A stretch of DNA of 64,000 nucleotides from Sphingomonadaceae bacterium (lineage in GTDB: Bacteria; Pseudomonadota; Alphaproteobacteria; Sphingomonadales; Sphingomonadaceae). The notes beneath the pieces were generated by a model. It made no database searches, was not told where the DNA came from, and worked only from the letters and a program-made list of their open reading frames with translations. The stretch spans positions 62,001-126,000 of the forward strand of contig CANJUF010000004.1 in the NCBI GenBank assembly GCA_947477745.1, written 5' to 3'. The position numbers and the translations under genes are program-made. Below are positions 50,039 through 57,521 of the stretch, piece after piece. Numbering within the stretch: position 1 is the stretch's first letter; each line of letters begins with the position of its first letter.

Positions 50039-50598
50039 GCGACTGCTACCAGCGCCTCGCTGAACGGATCGCCCGGCAAGTCGGTCGCGCCCCACAGCGC
50101 ATCGGCCATGGCGTCGAGCTCGGAGAAATCGACCGCTCCTCCGCAGGGATCGCGGCGATTGAGCAGCAACCGCTTGCCGAGCGTCGCCAGCAGGCGTCGC
50201 CGAAGCGCGCCCTGAAGCAGCGCAAGCCGCATCAGCGCATCCTCGCCCGCTGACTGCGCATAACTGCCGCATCGCGCGCTCCAGTCGCGCTCGATCTGGC
50301 CGACTCGCTCCATCACCACGGCGTTATAGTGGCGATGCGGCCCGCGGTGCAGCGGCAGGGCGGTCGCCAGCGCGCTCTCTTCGCGCGCGGGCAACAGCAT
50401 GCCGTTGATGCGGAAATCGTCGAAGCCGACGCGCCGCCGGTCGAGTCCGTCGATCATGCAGCGCAAGGGGCGGCTGGTCATGATCTGGAACGGCAGCAGG
50501 TGGTGGCGCTGCATCTGCGGGTCATAGCCGGGGCGATCCGAGCGATTGACCGACCGGAACGGGATCCGGGGACGCAGAAGCTTAGCGCCGCGCCTCAT
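49921..50598 (-). CDS. AHH-domain protein (predicted HNH-like nuclease fold)
   Basis: 225 residues. QRHHLLPFQI, GFDDFRINGMLLPA and LPLHRGPHRHYNAVV are the signature blocks of the AHH superfamily, predicted nucleases often used as toxins. Here a single-domain intracellular protein without signal. Its start overlaps the upstream gene by four bases. The last ~38 residues are read antisense to the end of leuA and look unlike a conserved tail, so the true C-terminus may differ. Confidence 0.7.
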   Translation of the reverse strand: MRRGAKLLRPRIPFRSVNRSDRPGYDPQMQRHHLLPFQIMTSRPLRCMIDGLDRRRVGFDDFRINGMLLPAREESALATALPLHRGPHRHYNAVVMERVGQIERDWSARCGSYAQSAGEDALMRLALLQGALRRRLLATLGKRLLLNRRDPCGGAVDFSELDAMADALWGATDLPGDPFSEALVAVAQPSSALAALSTARTLAVATSGWMPTPQTTEPSGLVHST

Positions 50599-51338
50599 CC
50601 GTCGCGCTCGACCGTGACCAGCTTGCCGAAGTCTCCTGGCACGACGCGTAGCCGCTCACCGTCCAGACCCTCGAATTCGATCTCGCGGCGAAACGGCCCA
50701 TTGGCAACGACATAGTCGATGAAACGGACCGCGAGCTTGGCGGTGTCGGCCGCGCTTTCACCCTCGCGCCGCCCGACCAGCAGCTCCTGTCCGGAAAAGA
50801 AGGCCAGACCCTCGCTGCGCACGCCCTCGCTCGAATGCTCAAGTGCGGTGAGACCAAGCGCCGGGAACGGCCCGCCCGACAGCCAGCCAAGCGCTACGCG
50901 CGAGAAATACTGGGGCTCCATCCAGCTTTGCGCGGGATGCCAGCAGACCGCCTCGACCGCGAGCGGCAGGGCAATATGCCCGGCAAGCCCGAGCATGGCC
51001 TGAACCACCGGGATCATCGCGTGGCCGCCGGAAAGGTGATGGCCGGGCAGAAGCGTGATCGCATCGAGGCCCTCGGCGATATCGCCGGGCGAAAGGCCGA
51101 AGCGGTGACTGCAGGGCGGCGGCGGAAGCGCTGTTGCGGGCGCCAGCCCGACGAGGTCGAAGGTCAGCCCGGATACGAGCAGTTCGAGCAGTCCCTCGCG
51201 GTCGTCGGGCGGACGGTAACTGACGTGGGCGGCTGCGCCGGCAATCTCCGACGCTTCGAGCAGGCGCGCGATCTCGTCCGCCGAAGGGCGCTTGCCCTTC
51301 GCGAACAACAGAGACAAATCGGCCTGGCTTGCGTCCAT
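50595..51338 (-). CDS. Uncharacterised protein (DUF4261-like layout)
   Basis: 247 residues. Conserved-looking blocks include GHAMIPVVQAMLGLAGHIALPLAVEAVCWHPAQSWM and GLAFFSGQELLVGRREG; the shape recalls DUF4261 but I am not certain. No signal peptide or membrane helix. Coupled by ATGA to the AHH-domain gene, so the two may function together. Function unknown. Confidence 0.6.
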   Translation of the reverse strand: MDASQADLSLLFAKGKRPSADEIARLLEASEIAGAAAHVSYRPPDDREGLLELLVSGLTFDLVGLAPATALPPPPCSHRFGLSPGDIAEGLDAITLLPGHHLSGGHAMIPVVQAMLGLAGHIALPLAVEAVCWHPAQSWMEPQYFSRVALGWLSGGPFPALGLTALEHSSEGVRSEGLAFFSGQELLVGRREGESAADTAKLAVRFIDYVVANGPFRREIEFEGLDGERLRVVPGDFGKLVTVERDG

Positions 51339-51430
51339 GCCTGCTTATGTTCCCCTTATGAAAGACGGCCAAACGCGGCCCATAATCAAGGTCCGTTGCA
51401 GGCAGCGCGCACGCGCATCAAGTGCACGGC

Positions 51431-51442
51431 GTGCAATTGCAC
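51431..51442. promoter_or_regulatory. 12-base palindrome in an intergenic region
   Basis: GTGCAATTGCAC is a perfect palindrome about 90 bases upstream of the gene ending at 50595 and just after the flavodoxin-like gene. It may be an operator; its regulator is unknown. Confidence 0.3.
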
Positions 51443-51463
51443 CCACTTTGGACCAGTAATCTC

Positions 51464-51958
51464 CTAATAAATTCCCAACTCCAATCCCGTGCAAAGCGCG
51501 GCTCCAAGGTCCCGGCAGGCGCAAAGTGCCGTATTGTATACATTTTTCGGCGCGAGGATCGCCTCGGGCGTCTGTGCGGCCAAATTGACGATCAGCGGGT
51601 CGGCAACGCGCTTCAGCCGCCAGCCTTTAACGATCCTGTCGATCTGCGCCTGAGCGCCGGCGCCATCCGATCCGGCGGCGATCGCGGTTGCGTAGGCGCG
51701 GCCCTCGATCCGGCCGAGCAGCGGATAATAGCACCGGTCGAACATCTCCTTCATCATGCCCGACATCGAGGCGAGATTTTCCGGACAGACGAACAGGTAT
51801 GCCCCGGCATCGAGCAGGTCCTGCGGAATAACGTCTGCGGCTGCGATAAGCCGCGCGCCGTCACCCCCGCCTTCCTTCGCGGCGGCCGCCATCGCCTGCG
51901 CCGCTCCGGTCCTGCTGTGCCAGATGATCGCCAGCGTGATCGTGCCTCTCCCATGCAA
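51464..51958 (-). CDS. Flavodoxin family / NAD(P)H-dependent FMN reductase-like protein
   Basis: 164 residues. IIWHSRTGAAQAMAAA is the FMN-phosphate loop, and LFVCPENLASMSGMMKEMFDRCYYPL is the family segment around the flavin ring, as in WrbA/flavodoxin-like reductases. Substrate unknown. It is divergent from recJ, with an inverted repeat in the space between. Confidence 0.8.
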   Translation of the reverse strand: MHGRGTITLAIIWHSRTGAAQAMAAAAKEGGGDGARLIAAADVIPQDLLDAGAYLFVCPENLASMSGMMKEMFDRCYYPLLGRIEGRAYATAIAAGSDGAGAQAQIDRIVKGWRLKRVADPLIVNLAAQTPEAILAPKNVYNTALCACRDLGAALCTGLELGIY

Positions 51959-52012
51959 GATATCAGCGACCAGCCCCCCGCGCGCATGTTGATATCTTCG
52001 TTCTCGATTAGG

Positions 52013-52037
52013 AATTTACACGAGCCATGTGTAAATT
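52013..52037. promoter_or_regulatory. Perfect 9-base inverted repeat between flavodoxin-like gene and recJ
   Basis: AATTTACAC and GTGTAAATT are separated by seven bases. The AT-rich operator-like dyad lies 55 bases upstream of the flavodoxin-like gene and 12 bases before recJ ATG. It has the form of a MarR/HxlR/TetR-type binding site; no such regulator is encoded nearby. Confidence 0.55.
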
Positions 52038-52048
52038 AACATATTGCA

Positions 52049-53836
52049 ATGACGACAGGTGCAGCATCCACGGCATGGGTTGAACAATCGCTTGGCGGCA
52101 CCACGTGGCGCTGGCGCGGCGGAAACATGGCGCTCGATGGATCGCCGCTCGGCCTTGAAAACGACCTGGTCGCCCAGTTGCTGCTCGCCCGAGGAATCGC
52201 GCCAGACGATCTCGATGCGCACCGCACCCCCTCGCTGCGCAATTTCCTGCCTGACCCTTCCGAGTTCCGCGACATGGACGCAGCCGCCGAACGGCTGGCA
52301 CAGGCGATCCTGATCGGCGAGACGATCACGGTCTACGGAGATTATGACGTCGACGGCGCGACCAGCGCCGCGTTGCTGCTGCGCTTGATCGAGATGCTTG
52401 GCCACAAGGCGGGGTACTATATCCCCGACCGGCTGCTCGAAGGCTACGGCCCCTCGGGCGAAGCGCTGGTCCGGCTTGGCCGCGAAGGCTCGAGCCTTGT
52501 CGTCACGGTCGATTGCGGCGCGATGGCGCACGAGGCGCTTACCATGGCGCGCGATGCGGGCGTCGATGTCGTGGTGGTCGATCACCACAAGTGTTCGCCC
52601 GAGCTGCCGCCAGCCGCTGCCCTCGTTAATCCCAACCGGCTCGACGAAGGCGAGATTGCCGCCGGGCACGGCCATCTCGCCGCAGTCGGGGTCGCGTTCC
52701 TGCTCGCCGTGGCCACGGTGCGCACGCTGCGACTGCGCGGCTTCTTCGAAGGCCGCAAGGAGCCCGATCTGTTCGCGTTGCTCGATCTCGTCGCCTTGGG
52801 CACCGTTGCCGACGTTGCCGCGCTCAAGGGCCTCAACCGGGCGATGGTGGCTCAGGGCCTCAAGGTCATGGCCCGGCGAGAGAACATCGGCATGGCCGCG
52901 CTGATCGACGTGAGCCGGCTGAGCCGCGCGCCCAGTTGCAGCGATCTCGGCTTCGCGCTCGGTCCGCGCATCAATGCGGGAGGCCGGGTCGGCGAATCGA
53001 CGCTCGGCGTGCGCCTCCTGACCACGCATGACCCCGATGAGGCGCGGGCCATCGCGCAGCAACTCTCGCAGCTCAACGAGGAACGCCGCGCCATCGAGGC
53101 AGAGGTGCAGGAATCCGCCGAAGCGCAGATCGCGGGCCAGCACAACCGCGCGGTCATGGTGCTCGCTGGGCGCGGCTGGCACCCCGGCATCATCGGCATC
53201 GTCGCCGGGCGGATCAAGGAGAAGACCGGCAAGCCGGCGATCGTCATCGCGCTCGACGACGGCGGCTCCGGCATGGCCAAGGGATCGGGCCGCTCTATTG
53301 CCGGGGTCGATCTCGGCGCTGCGATCATCGCCGCGCGCGAACATGGCCTGCTGGTTGCAGGCGGCGGGCATGCCATGGCCGCTGGCCTCACCATCGAGCA
53401 TGCACGGGTCGATGCGCTGGGAGAATGGCTCGATGAACGGCTCGGCCGCGATGTGGCCGCAGCGAGCGCCAGCAAGGCGCTGCTGCTCGATCTCGCGCTG
53501 GCGCCCCGCGGCCTGACACCCGACCTTGTCGAGACGCTGGAGCAGGCAGGCCCCTATGGCATGGGCTGGCCGGGGCCGCGCGTCGCGGTCGGGCCGGTGC
53601 GCGCGCTCAAGGCGGACATTGTCGGCAAGGATCACGTCCGCCTGATCGTCGCCGGAGCGGACGGCGCGCGCTTCAAGGCGATCGCTTTCCGTGCCGCCGA
53701 AAGCGATATGGGGCAGACGCTGCTTCACGGCGCGCGCGATCGCTGGCTGTGGCTGGCCGGCCGCGCCAAGATCGATGACTGGGGCAGCGTGCCTTCGGCC
53801 GAGCTGCACATCGAGGACGCGGCCTGGGCGCGCTGA
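52049..53836 (+). CDS. recJ: Single-stranded-DNA-specific exonuclease RecJ
   Basis: 595 residues. DYDVDGAT (98-105) and VVVDHHKCSPELP are the DHH-family metal motifs; GPRINAGGRVGESTLG and VVDGGSGMAKGSGRSI-like DHHA1 blocks follow. It degrades ssDNA 5'-3' in recombination and mismatch repair. ATG 52049 has no strong ribosome binding site and lies 12 bases after the inverted repeat, so the repeat could also affect its translation. Confidence 0.95.
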   Translation: MTTGAASTAWVEQSLGGTTWRWRGGNMALDGSPLGLENDLVAQLLLARGIAPDDLDAHRTPSLRNFLPDPSEFRDMDAAAERLAQAILIGETITVYGDYDVDGATSAALLLRLIEMLGHKAGYYIPDRLLEGYGPSGEALVRLGREGSSLVVTVDCGAMAHEALTMARDAGVDVVVVDHHKCSPELPPAAALVNPNRLDEGEIAAGHGHLAAVGVAFLLAVATVRTLRLRGFFEGRKEPDLFALLDLVALGTVADVAALKGLNRAMVAQGLKVMARRENIGMAALIDVSRLSRAPSCSDLGFALGPRINAGGRVGESTLGVRLLTTHDPDEARAIAQQLSQLNEERRAIEAEVQESAEAQIAGQHNRAVMVLAGRGWHPGIIGIVAGRIKEKTGKPAIVIALDDGGSGMAKGSGRSIAGVDLGAAIIAAREHGLLVAGGGHAMAAGLTIEHARVDALGEWLDERLGRDVAAASASKALLLDLALAPRGLTPDLVETLEQAGPYGMGWPGPRVAVGPVRALKADIVGKDHVRLIVAGADGARFKAIAFRAAESDMGQTLLHGARDRWLWLAGRAKIDDWGSVPSAELHIEDAAWAR

Positions 53837-53915
53837 TTGCCGGGTCCGCGCGCGGGACTTGACCGTTCGGCGCGCGCCTTCTAAGTGCGCCCCCTGCCTT
53901 CGCCAATAGTGGCAT

Positions 53916-53990
53916 GGCCCCTTCGTCTAGCGGTTAGGACGCGGCCCTTTCACGGCTGAAACACGGGTTCGATTCCCGTAGGGGTCACCA
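53916..53990 (+). tRNA. tRNA-Glu (anticodon TTC)
   Basis: 75 bases including an encoded CCA. Acceptor GGCCCCT pairs with AGGGGTC; the anticodon stem CGGCC/GGCTG encloses the loop CTTTCAC with anticodon TTC; the T arm ACGGGTTCGATTCCCGT is canonical. Confidence 0.97.
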
Positions 53991-54016
53991 GGCTTGGCTG
54001 GCATGCATGGCTTTAT

Positions 54017-54091
54017 GGCCCCTTCGTCTAGCGGTTAGGACGCGGCCCTCTCACGGCTGAAACACGGGTTCGATTCCCGTAGGGGTCACCA
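54017..54091 (+). tRNA. tRNA-Glu (anticodon CTC)
   Basis: A second copy 26 bases downstream, also with CCA. It matches the first except for one base in the anticodon loop: CTCTCAC gives anticodon CTC instead of TTC. It should read only GAG codons. Confidence 0.96.
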
Positions 54092-54095
54092 GTCT

Positions 54096-54977
54096 TCATC
54101 CAGCATCCTCGGGCCAAATAACCGGGCAGTCCGGATGGTCGAGCGCGTCGCCTTCCTGCAATTGCGCATGATGAGCCTTGGGCGGCACGCCCTTGCGCGC
54201 GTGAAAGCGCGCGTCATCGCCGCAATAGCGCACCGAAATCGCGCGGCGGCGCGTTGCCGAAGAGGTATTTCCGCCCGCGCCGTGGATTGTGCGGGCATGG
54301 TGGACGGTCACGTCTCCCGGCTCCATGTCGAAGCTCACCACCTCGCTGCTGCGCTCGCTCTTGTGGAAATCCGGCACAGCCTCGCCCTCGGTGCCCGGCA
54401 TGAGCAGGTCGGAGGTGAAGAAGTTGGGGCGATACTTCTTCTTCCACAGCTGACTGCCCGGAATGAACCGCAATGCGCCGGTCTCGGCTCGCACCGGGTC
54501 GAGCGGCACCCAGGTCGTGCAGACCTGATGGCCTTCGACGTGGAAGTACGACATGTCCTGATGGAACGCAGTCTTTTCAAGAGCTCCGGGTTCCTTCACC
54601 AGCACGCTGTCCTCGTAGAGATTGAGCTTTTGCGCCTTGAGCAGCGCGGCGACCAGCCCCGGCAGCGGCGAGGCTTGCGCGAAAGCGGCAAAATCGGCGC
54701 TGCCCTTCCAGTGATCGAGCCCGCTGTAGAAGCGGCCGCGCCGCTCCCCCGCATCGAGCATGACAGCGGCGCCTGCCTGCTGCGCGACGCTGGCGCCGAA
54801 TTCGGTGTAGTCGAGACACTCGGGAGAAGCGAGCCAGCCATCAACCGCAGCCCGCATCCGCTCGATCCAGTCGCGAGAGATGACCTGCCGCAGGCAGACA
54901 AAACCCTCTCGCCAGAAGGTCTCAATCTCGTCCTGCGTCACTTGACGGTTGGAAATTTCTGCTCTCGCCAAGCTCAT
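54096..54977 (-). CDS. Phytanoyl-CoA dioxygenase (PhyH) family protein
   Basis: 293 residues. The iron site is FHQDMSYF (His139, Asp141) with distal His232 in IHGAGGNTSS; an Arg near residue 245 would bind 2-oxoglutarate. Fe(II)/2OG oxygenases of this family hydroxylate diverse substrates. It is coupled by ATGA to the P-loop gene and converges on the tRNA pair. Confidence 0.9.
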   Translation of the reverse strand: MSLARAEISNRQVTQDEIETFWREGFVCLRQVISRDWIERMRAAVDGWLASPECLDYTEFGASVAQQAGAAVMLDAGERRGRFYSGLDHWKGSADFAAFAQASPLPGLVAALLKAQKLNLYEDSVLVKEPGALEKTAFHQDMSYFHVEGHQVCTTWVPLDPVRAETGALRFIPGSQLWKKKYRPNFFTSDLLMPGTEGEAVPDFHKSERSSEVVSFDMEPGDVTVHHARTIHGAGGNTSSATRRRAISVRYCGDDARFHARKGVPPKAHHAQLQEGDALDHPDCPVIWPEDAG

Positions 54978-55612
54978 CCCTCCGCAAGGGCAATTTGCCT
55001 GTAAGGCAGGCCATTGCCATTTTTTCCGCCGCGCAAAAGCCAGTTGCCCAGGCTGGCATCACTGGCAACTTTGTACCAGATGCCCATCACGCGGCGATAG
55101 AGAGCGGGCCCGTGGCCGCCCATGATTATCTGGTCCTTGTGCTGAATGGTAGTGATGTCCGTATCGTCGACCTCGGCCATCCGTGCGCCCCATCGGCTGC
55201 GCAAGACCAGAAAATCTGGATATAGTGTTGCCACAGCCCGCTGCGGGTACGGCGCACAGAATGGGCCCGCAAAGAACGCCTCGAACGAGCCGCGTATTGC
55301 TTCATCGGTGAAGTCGCTCATCGCGTTAGGCTGTATATCGTTCAGCAGGTGCAGGAGCAGGTCCATGTGATAGACCGCGTGCCGCGGCTTTGGCTCGATC
55401 CGCGCGAATGCCTCCTCGTCCACATAGTGAAGCCACATGCGGCCGCGCAATTTTTCCTCGGTCGGAACAAATTGCCCCATCACCTTGGGAGGGAGAGAAC
55501 TTTGAAAATCGCGATCGAACGGCGGAGGGAACAGGCGGATTCCCTTTCTGGAGGAAAGCTGGAGCGCGGTCGTCTTTCCCGACGCCGGATAACCCGCGAC
55601 GACAAAGAGCAT
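54974..55612 (-). CDS. P-loop NTPase (small-kinase-like), unknown substrate
   Basis: 212 residues from ATG 55612. The N-terminal MLFVVAGYPASGKTTALQ is a Walker A loop (GYPASGKT 7-14). No clear kinase family signature further on. It lies between the thioesterase and the PhyH oxygenase, four bases after the former, so a shared pathway is likely. Start chosen because the P-loop begins at residue 1. Confidence 0.75.
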   Translation of the reverse strand: MLFVVAGYPASGKTTALQLSSRKGIRLFPPPFDRDFQSSLPPKVMGQFVPTEEKLRGRMWLHYVDEEAFARIEPKPRHAVYHMDLLLHLLNDIQPNAMSDFTDEAIRGSFEAFFAGPFCAPYPQRAVATLYPDFLVLRSRWGARMAEVDDTDITTIQHKDQIIMGGHGPALYRRVMGIWYKVASDASLGNWLLRGGKNGNGLPYRQIALAEG

Positions 55613-55616
55613 CGGT

Positions 55617-56396
55617 TCAGCCTTCCTTTTGCGCCATGTGCGGCACGCGCTGGTCGATGAAGATCGATTGCATCGCGGTGGCGAACATGCCCTCGGCATC
55701 GCCTAGCCGGGTGCGGCTGTAGCCCGAGCCCTGCCCCGAAGTCTCGCCTTCGGCATCGATCAGGATCCAGTCGCCGCGCGGCAGGCGGCTCATGCATACG
55801 GTGATGTCCATATTGGCGAGCGTGTTTTCCATGATCGGCAGCACCGGCGCGGTGCCGTTGCCGAAATCGCCGAGGATCGCGGCGAGCGACAGCGGCTCTA
55901 GCGGCTCTCCCTCGACGATGTCGGACAGGAACCGGATCCAGATTGCGCCCGGGCCGGGCTGCGAGCGATCGAGCGAGATCTGGCGTTCCTCGAACCACTT
56001 GAGATTGTCGTAATGGTCCTGCTCGGTCCAGTAGCGCCGCGTGAGCGGAGTCGATTGCTCGCCGGTATCCGAAATGCGCGCGCGCACCGCAGTGGCGCGC
56101 ACCCACAGTTTGTCTTCGGCAAAGAACTCGGCATCGACCACCTGCATGCGCCGCCCGTCGCGCAGCATGCGAATCCGGGGGACCAGCGGCACGAGCGGGA
56201 CCGCGCCCAGGATGTCTATGCTGATCCGGGTGGTGAGCATCGGCTCTTGCGTCGGAACCTTGGCGAGGACGTGCCCCGACAAGCCCGCCAGCGCGAGGCC
56301 GACCTGAGACGTGCCGTTCCACGGGCTCACGCCGATGCCGGTTGGCACGTAGGCATCGCCTTCGCGCCGGTAGAATGCGATTCGCTCGCTTGCCAT
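55617..56396 (-). CDS. Acyl-CoA thioesterase-like (hot-dog fold)
   Basis: 259 residues from ATG 56396 (AGGA five bases upstream). The sequence resembles the double hot-dog TesB-like or 4HBT_3 thioesterase families, with SPWNGTSQVGLALAGLSGHVL, RISIDILGAVPLVP and MENTLANMDITVCMSRLPRGDWILID, a TesB-like C-terminal pattern. Likely hydrolyses acyl-CoA. First of a three-gene minus-strand unit. Confidence 0.8.
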   Translation of the reverse strand: MASERIAFYRREGDAYVPTGIGVSPWNGTSQVGLALAGLSGHVLAKVPTQEPMLTTRISIDILGAVPLVPLVPRIRMLRDGRRMQVVDAEFFAEDKLWVRATAVRARISDTGEQSTPLTRRYWTEQDHYDNLKWFEERQISLDRSQPGPGAIWIRFLSDIVEGEPLEPLSLAAILGDFGNGTAPVLPIMENTLANMDITVCMSRLPRGDWILIDAEGETSGQGSGYSRTRLGDAEGMFATAMQSIFIDQRVPHMAQKEG

Positions 56397-56423
56397 GGTC
56401 ATCCTGTTGCTGCCCGAAGGTGC

Positions 56424-56571
56424 GACTCACCCTGTCAGGATTCTCCTTAAGGTCAATCGGCTGCCGCGCACGTCTGGCCTTGCGGACATCACGCCGAGGT
56501 TCAGTGCATCGGTAATTCGACGAGGCGTGGTGTTGAGACGACGTTAACATGTTTCGCAGTGTCTGGTTAAC
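56424..56571. promoter_or_regulatory. GANTC and TTAAC elements upstream of sciP
   Basis: Two GANTC sites (56424-56428 and 56439-56443) and two GTTAAC half-sites (56543-56548 and 56566-56571, 23 bases apart) lie between the thioesterase gene and sciP. GTTAAC contains the TTAA half of a CtrA box, though the spacing is not the full TTAA-N7-TTAA. The combination fits CtrA and CcrM/GcrA control of sciP. Confidence 0.45.
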
Positions 56572-56643
56572 CGGTCGGGACCACTTTCGAACCATGGGCA
56601 GCTCGGGGGGCGTTGTTGAACTCTCAGTGTAGTGAGAACCGAA

Positions 56644-56943
56644 ATGCTCGAATTTGAAAGAACCCGGCCCAATGCGGTGACTGGCCCGCTCGGCGAGAAA
56701 ATGACCCGCGCTGATCTTCCCCCTCGCGACACGATGCGGTGGATCGCACGGCGCAAGGCGGAGGTGGTGGCGGCCGTCAATGGCGGCTTGCTGTCGATCT
56801 CGGAGGCTTGCGATCGCTATGACCTGACGCTGGAGGAGTTTGCCTCCTGGCAGCGCGCAGTCGAACGCGAGGGGCTACCCGGCCTTCGCGTCAGCAGGGC
56901 GCAGTTCCACCGCGATCATGCCAACCGCAAGGTTCGGCATTAA
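56644..56943 (+). CDS. sciP: CtrA inhibitor SciP
   Basis: 99 residues from ATG 56644. GPLGEKMTRADLPPRDTMRWIARRKAEVVAAV followed by LSISEACDRYDLTLEEFASW is the DUF1153/SciP helix-turn-helix. In Caulobacter SciP binds CtrA and blocks CtrA activation in G1. The open frame extends four codons upstream to GTG 56632, but ATG is more typical. Stands alone. Confidence 0.92.
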   Translation: MLEFERTRPNAVTGPLGEKMTRADLPPRDTMRWIARRKAEVVAAVNGGLLSISEACDRYDLTLEEFASWQRAVEREGLPGLRVSRAQFHRDHANRKVRH

Positions 56944-57098
56944 TCCGGCGCGCAAGGTCCGGGGGAGGCTTTCCTGGTGCCTCCCCCTGATCGGCCCCGA
57001 CCTCCTTGCCCGTTGCAGCCCTGCGCCCGCATGGTAGTGTGGCTGGTCCGCATTGCCTCGCTAGGGGTTTTCAGGCGCGGGCGGAAAAGGGGTTCTGG

Positions 57099-57506
57099 AT
57101 GAAATATGGTGTGTTTGCGGCCGCTGGCGCGGTCCTCCTGCTTGCCGGTTGCGGCAGTGCGAATGAAGCCGACAAGACCGGCGATGCCGCGACCGAGGCT
57201 GCCGCTCCTGCCGAGGCTCCTGCCGCCGCCGAGGCGGCTGCTCCTGCCGGACCTGCCGTGGCTGGTGCGAAGCCCACCAAGGAATTCATGATCGGCAAGT
57301 GGGGCCAGGACGGCGATTGCACGCTGGCGATCGACTTCAAGGCCGATGGCACCACCGATGGCCCGTTCGGCAATTGGGCGCTCGAAGACGGCGTCCTGAC
57401 GATGGCCGATGCGCCGCAGAAGGTTCACCTCACCATCGTCGACGACAAGACGATCGATTCGCGGCTCGACGGCAAGGGCGAGCCCAAGAAGATGACCCGC
57501 TGCTGA
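57099..57506 (+). CDS. Small lipoprotein with Ala/Pro-rich linker
   Basis: 135 residues. A signal ending LLLAGC (lipobox, Cys19) is followed by about 50 residues rich in Ala, Pro and Glu, then a compact globular domain (FMIGKWGQDGDCTLAIDFKADG) that resembles small envelope lipoproteins. ATG 57099 follows GGGG. Function unknown. Confidence 0.8.
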   Translation: MKYGVFAAAGAVLLLAGCGSANEADKTGDAATEAAAPAEAPAAAEAAAPAGPAVAGAKPTKEFMIGKWGQDGDCTLAIDFKADGTTDGPFGNWALEDGVLTMADAPQKVHLTIVDDKTIDSRLDGKGEPKKMTRC

Positions 57507-57521
57507 CTTACGACAGCTTCA

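Noticed and set aside
52016-53809. 597-codon frame opposite recJ
   Set aside because: Shadow frame; recJ motifs are complete on the plus strand.
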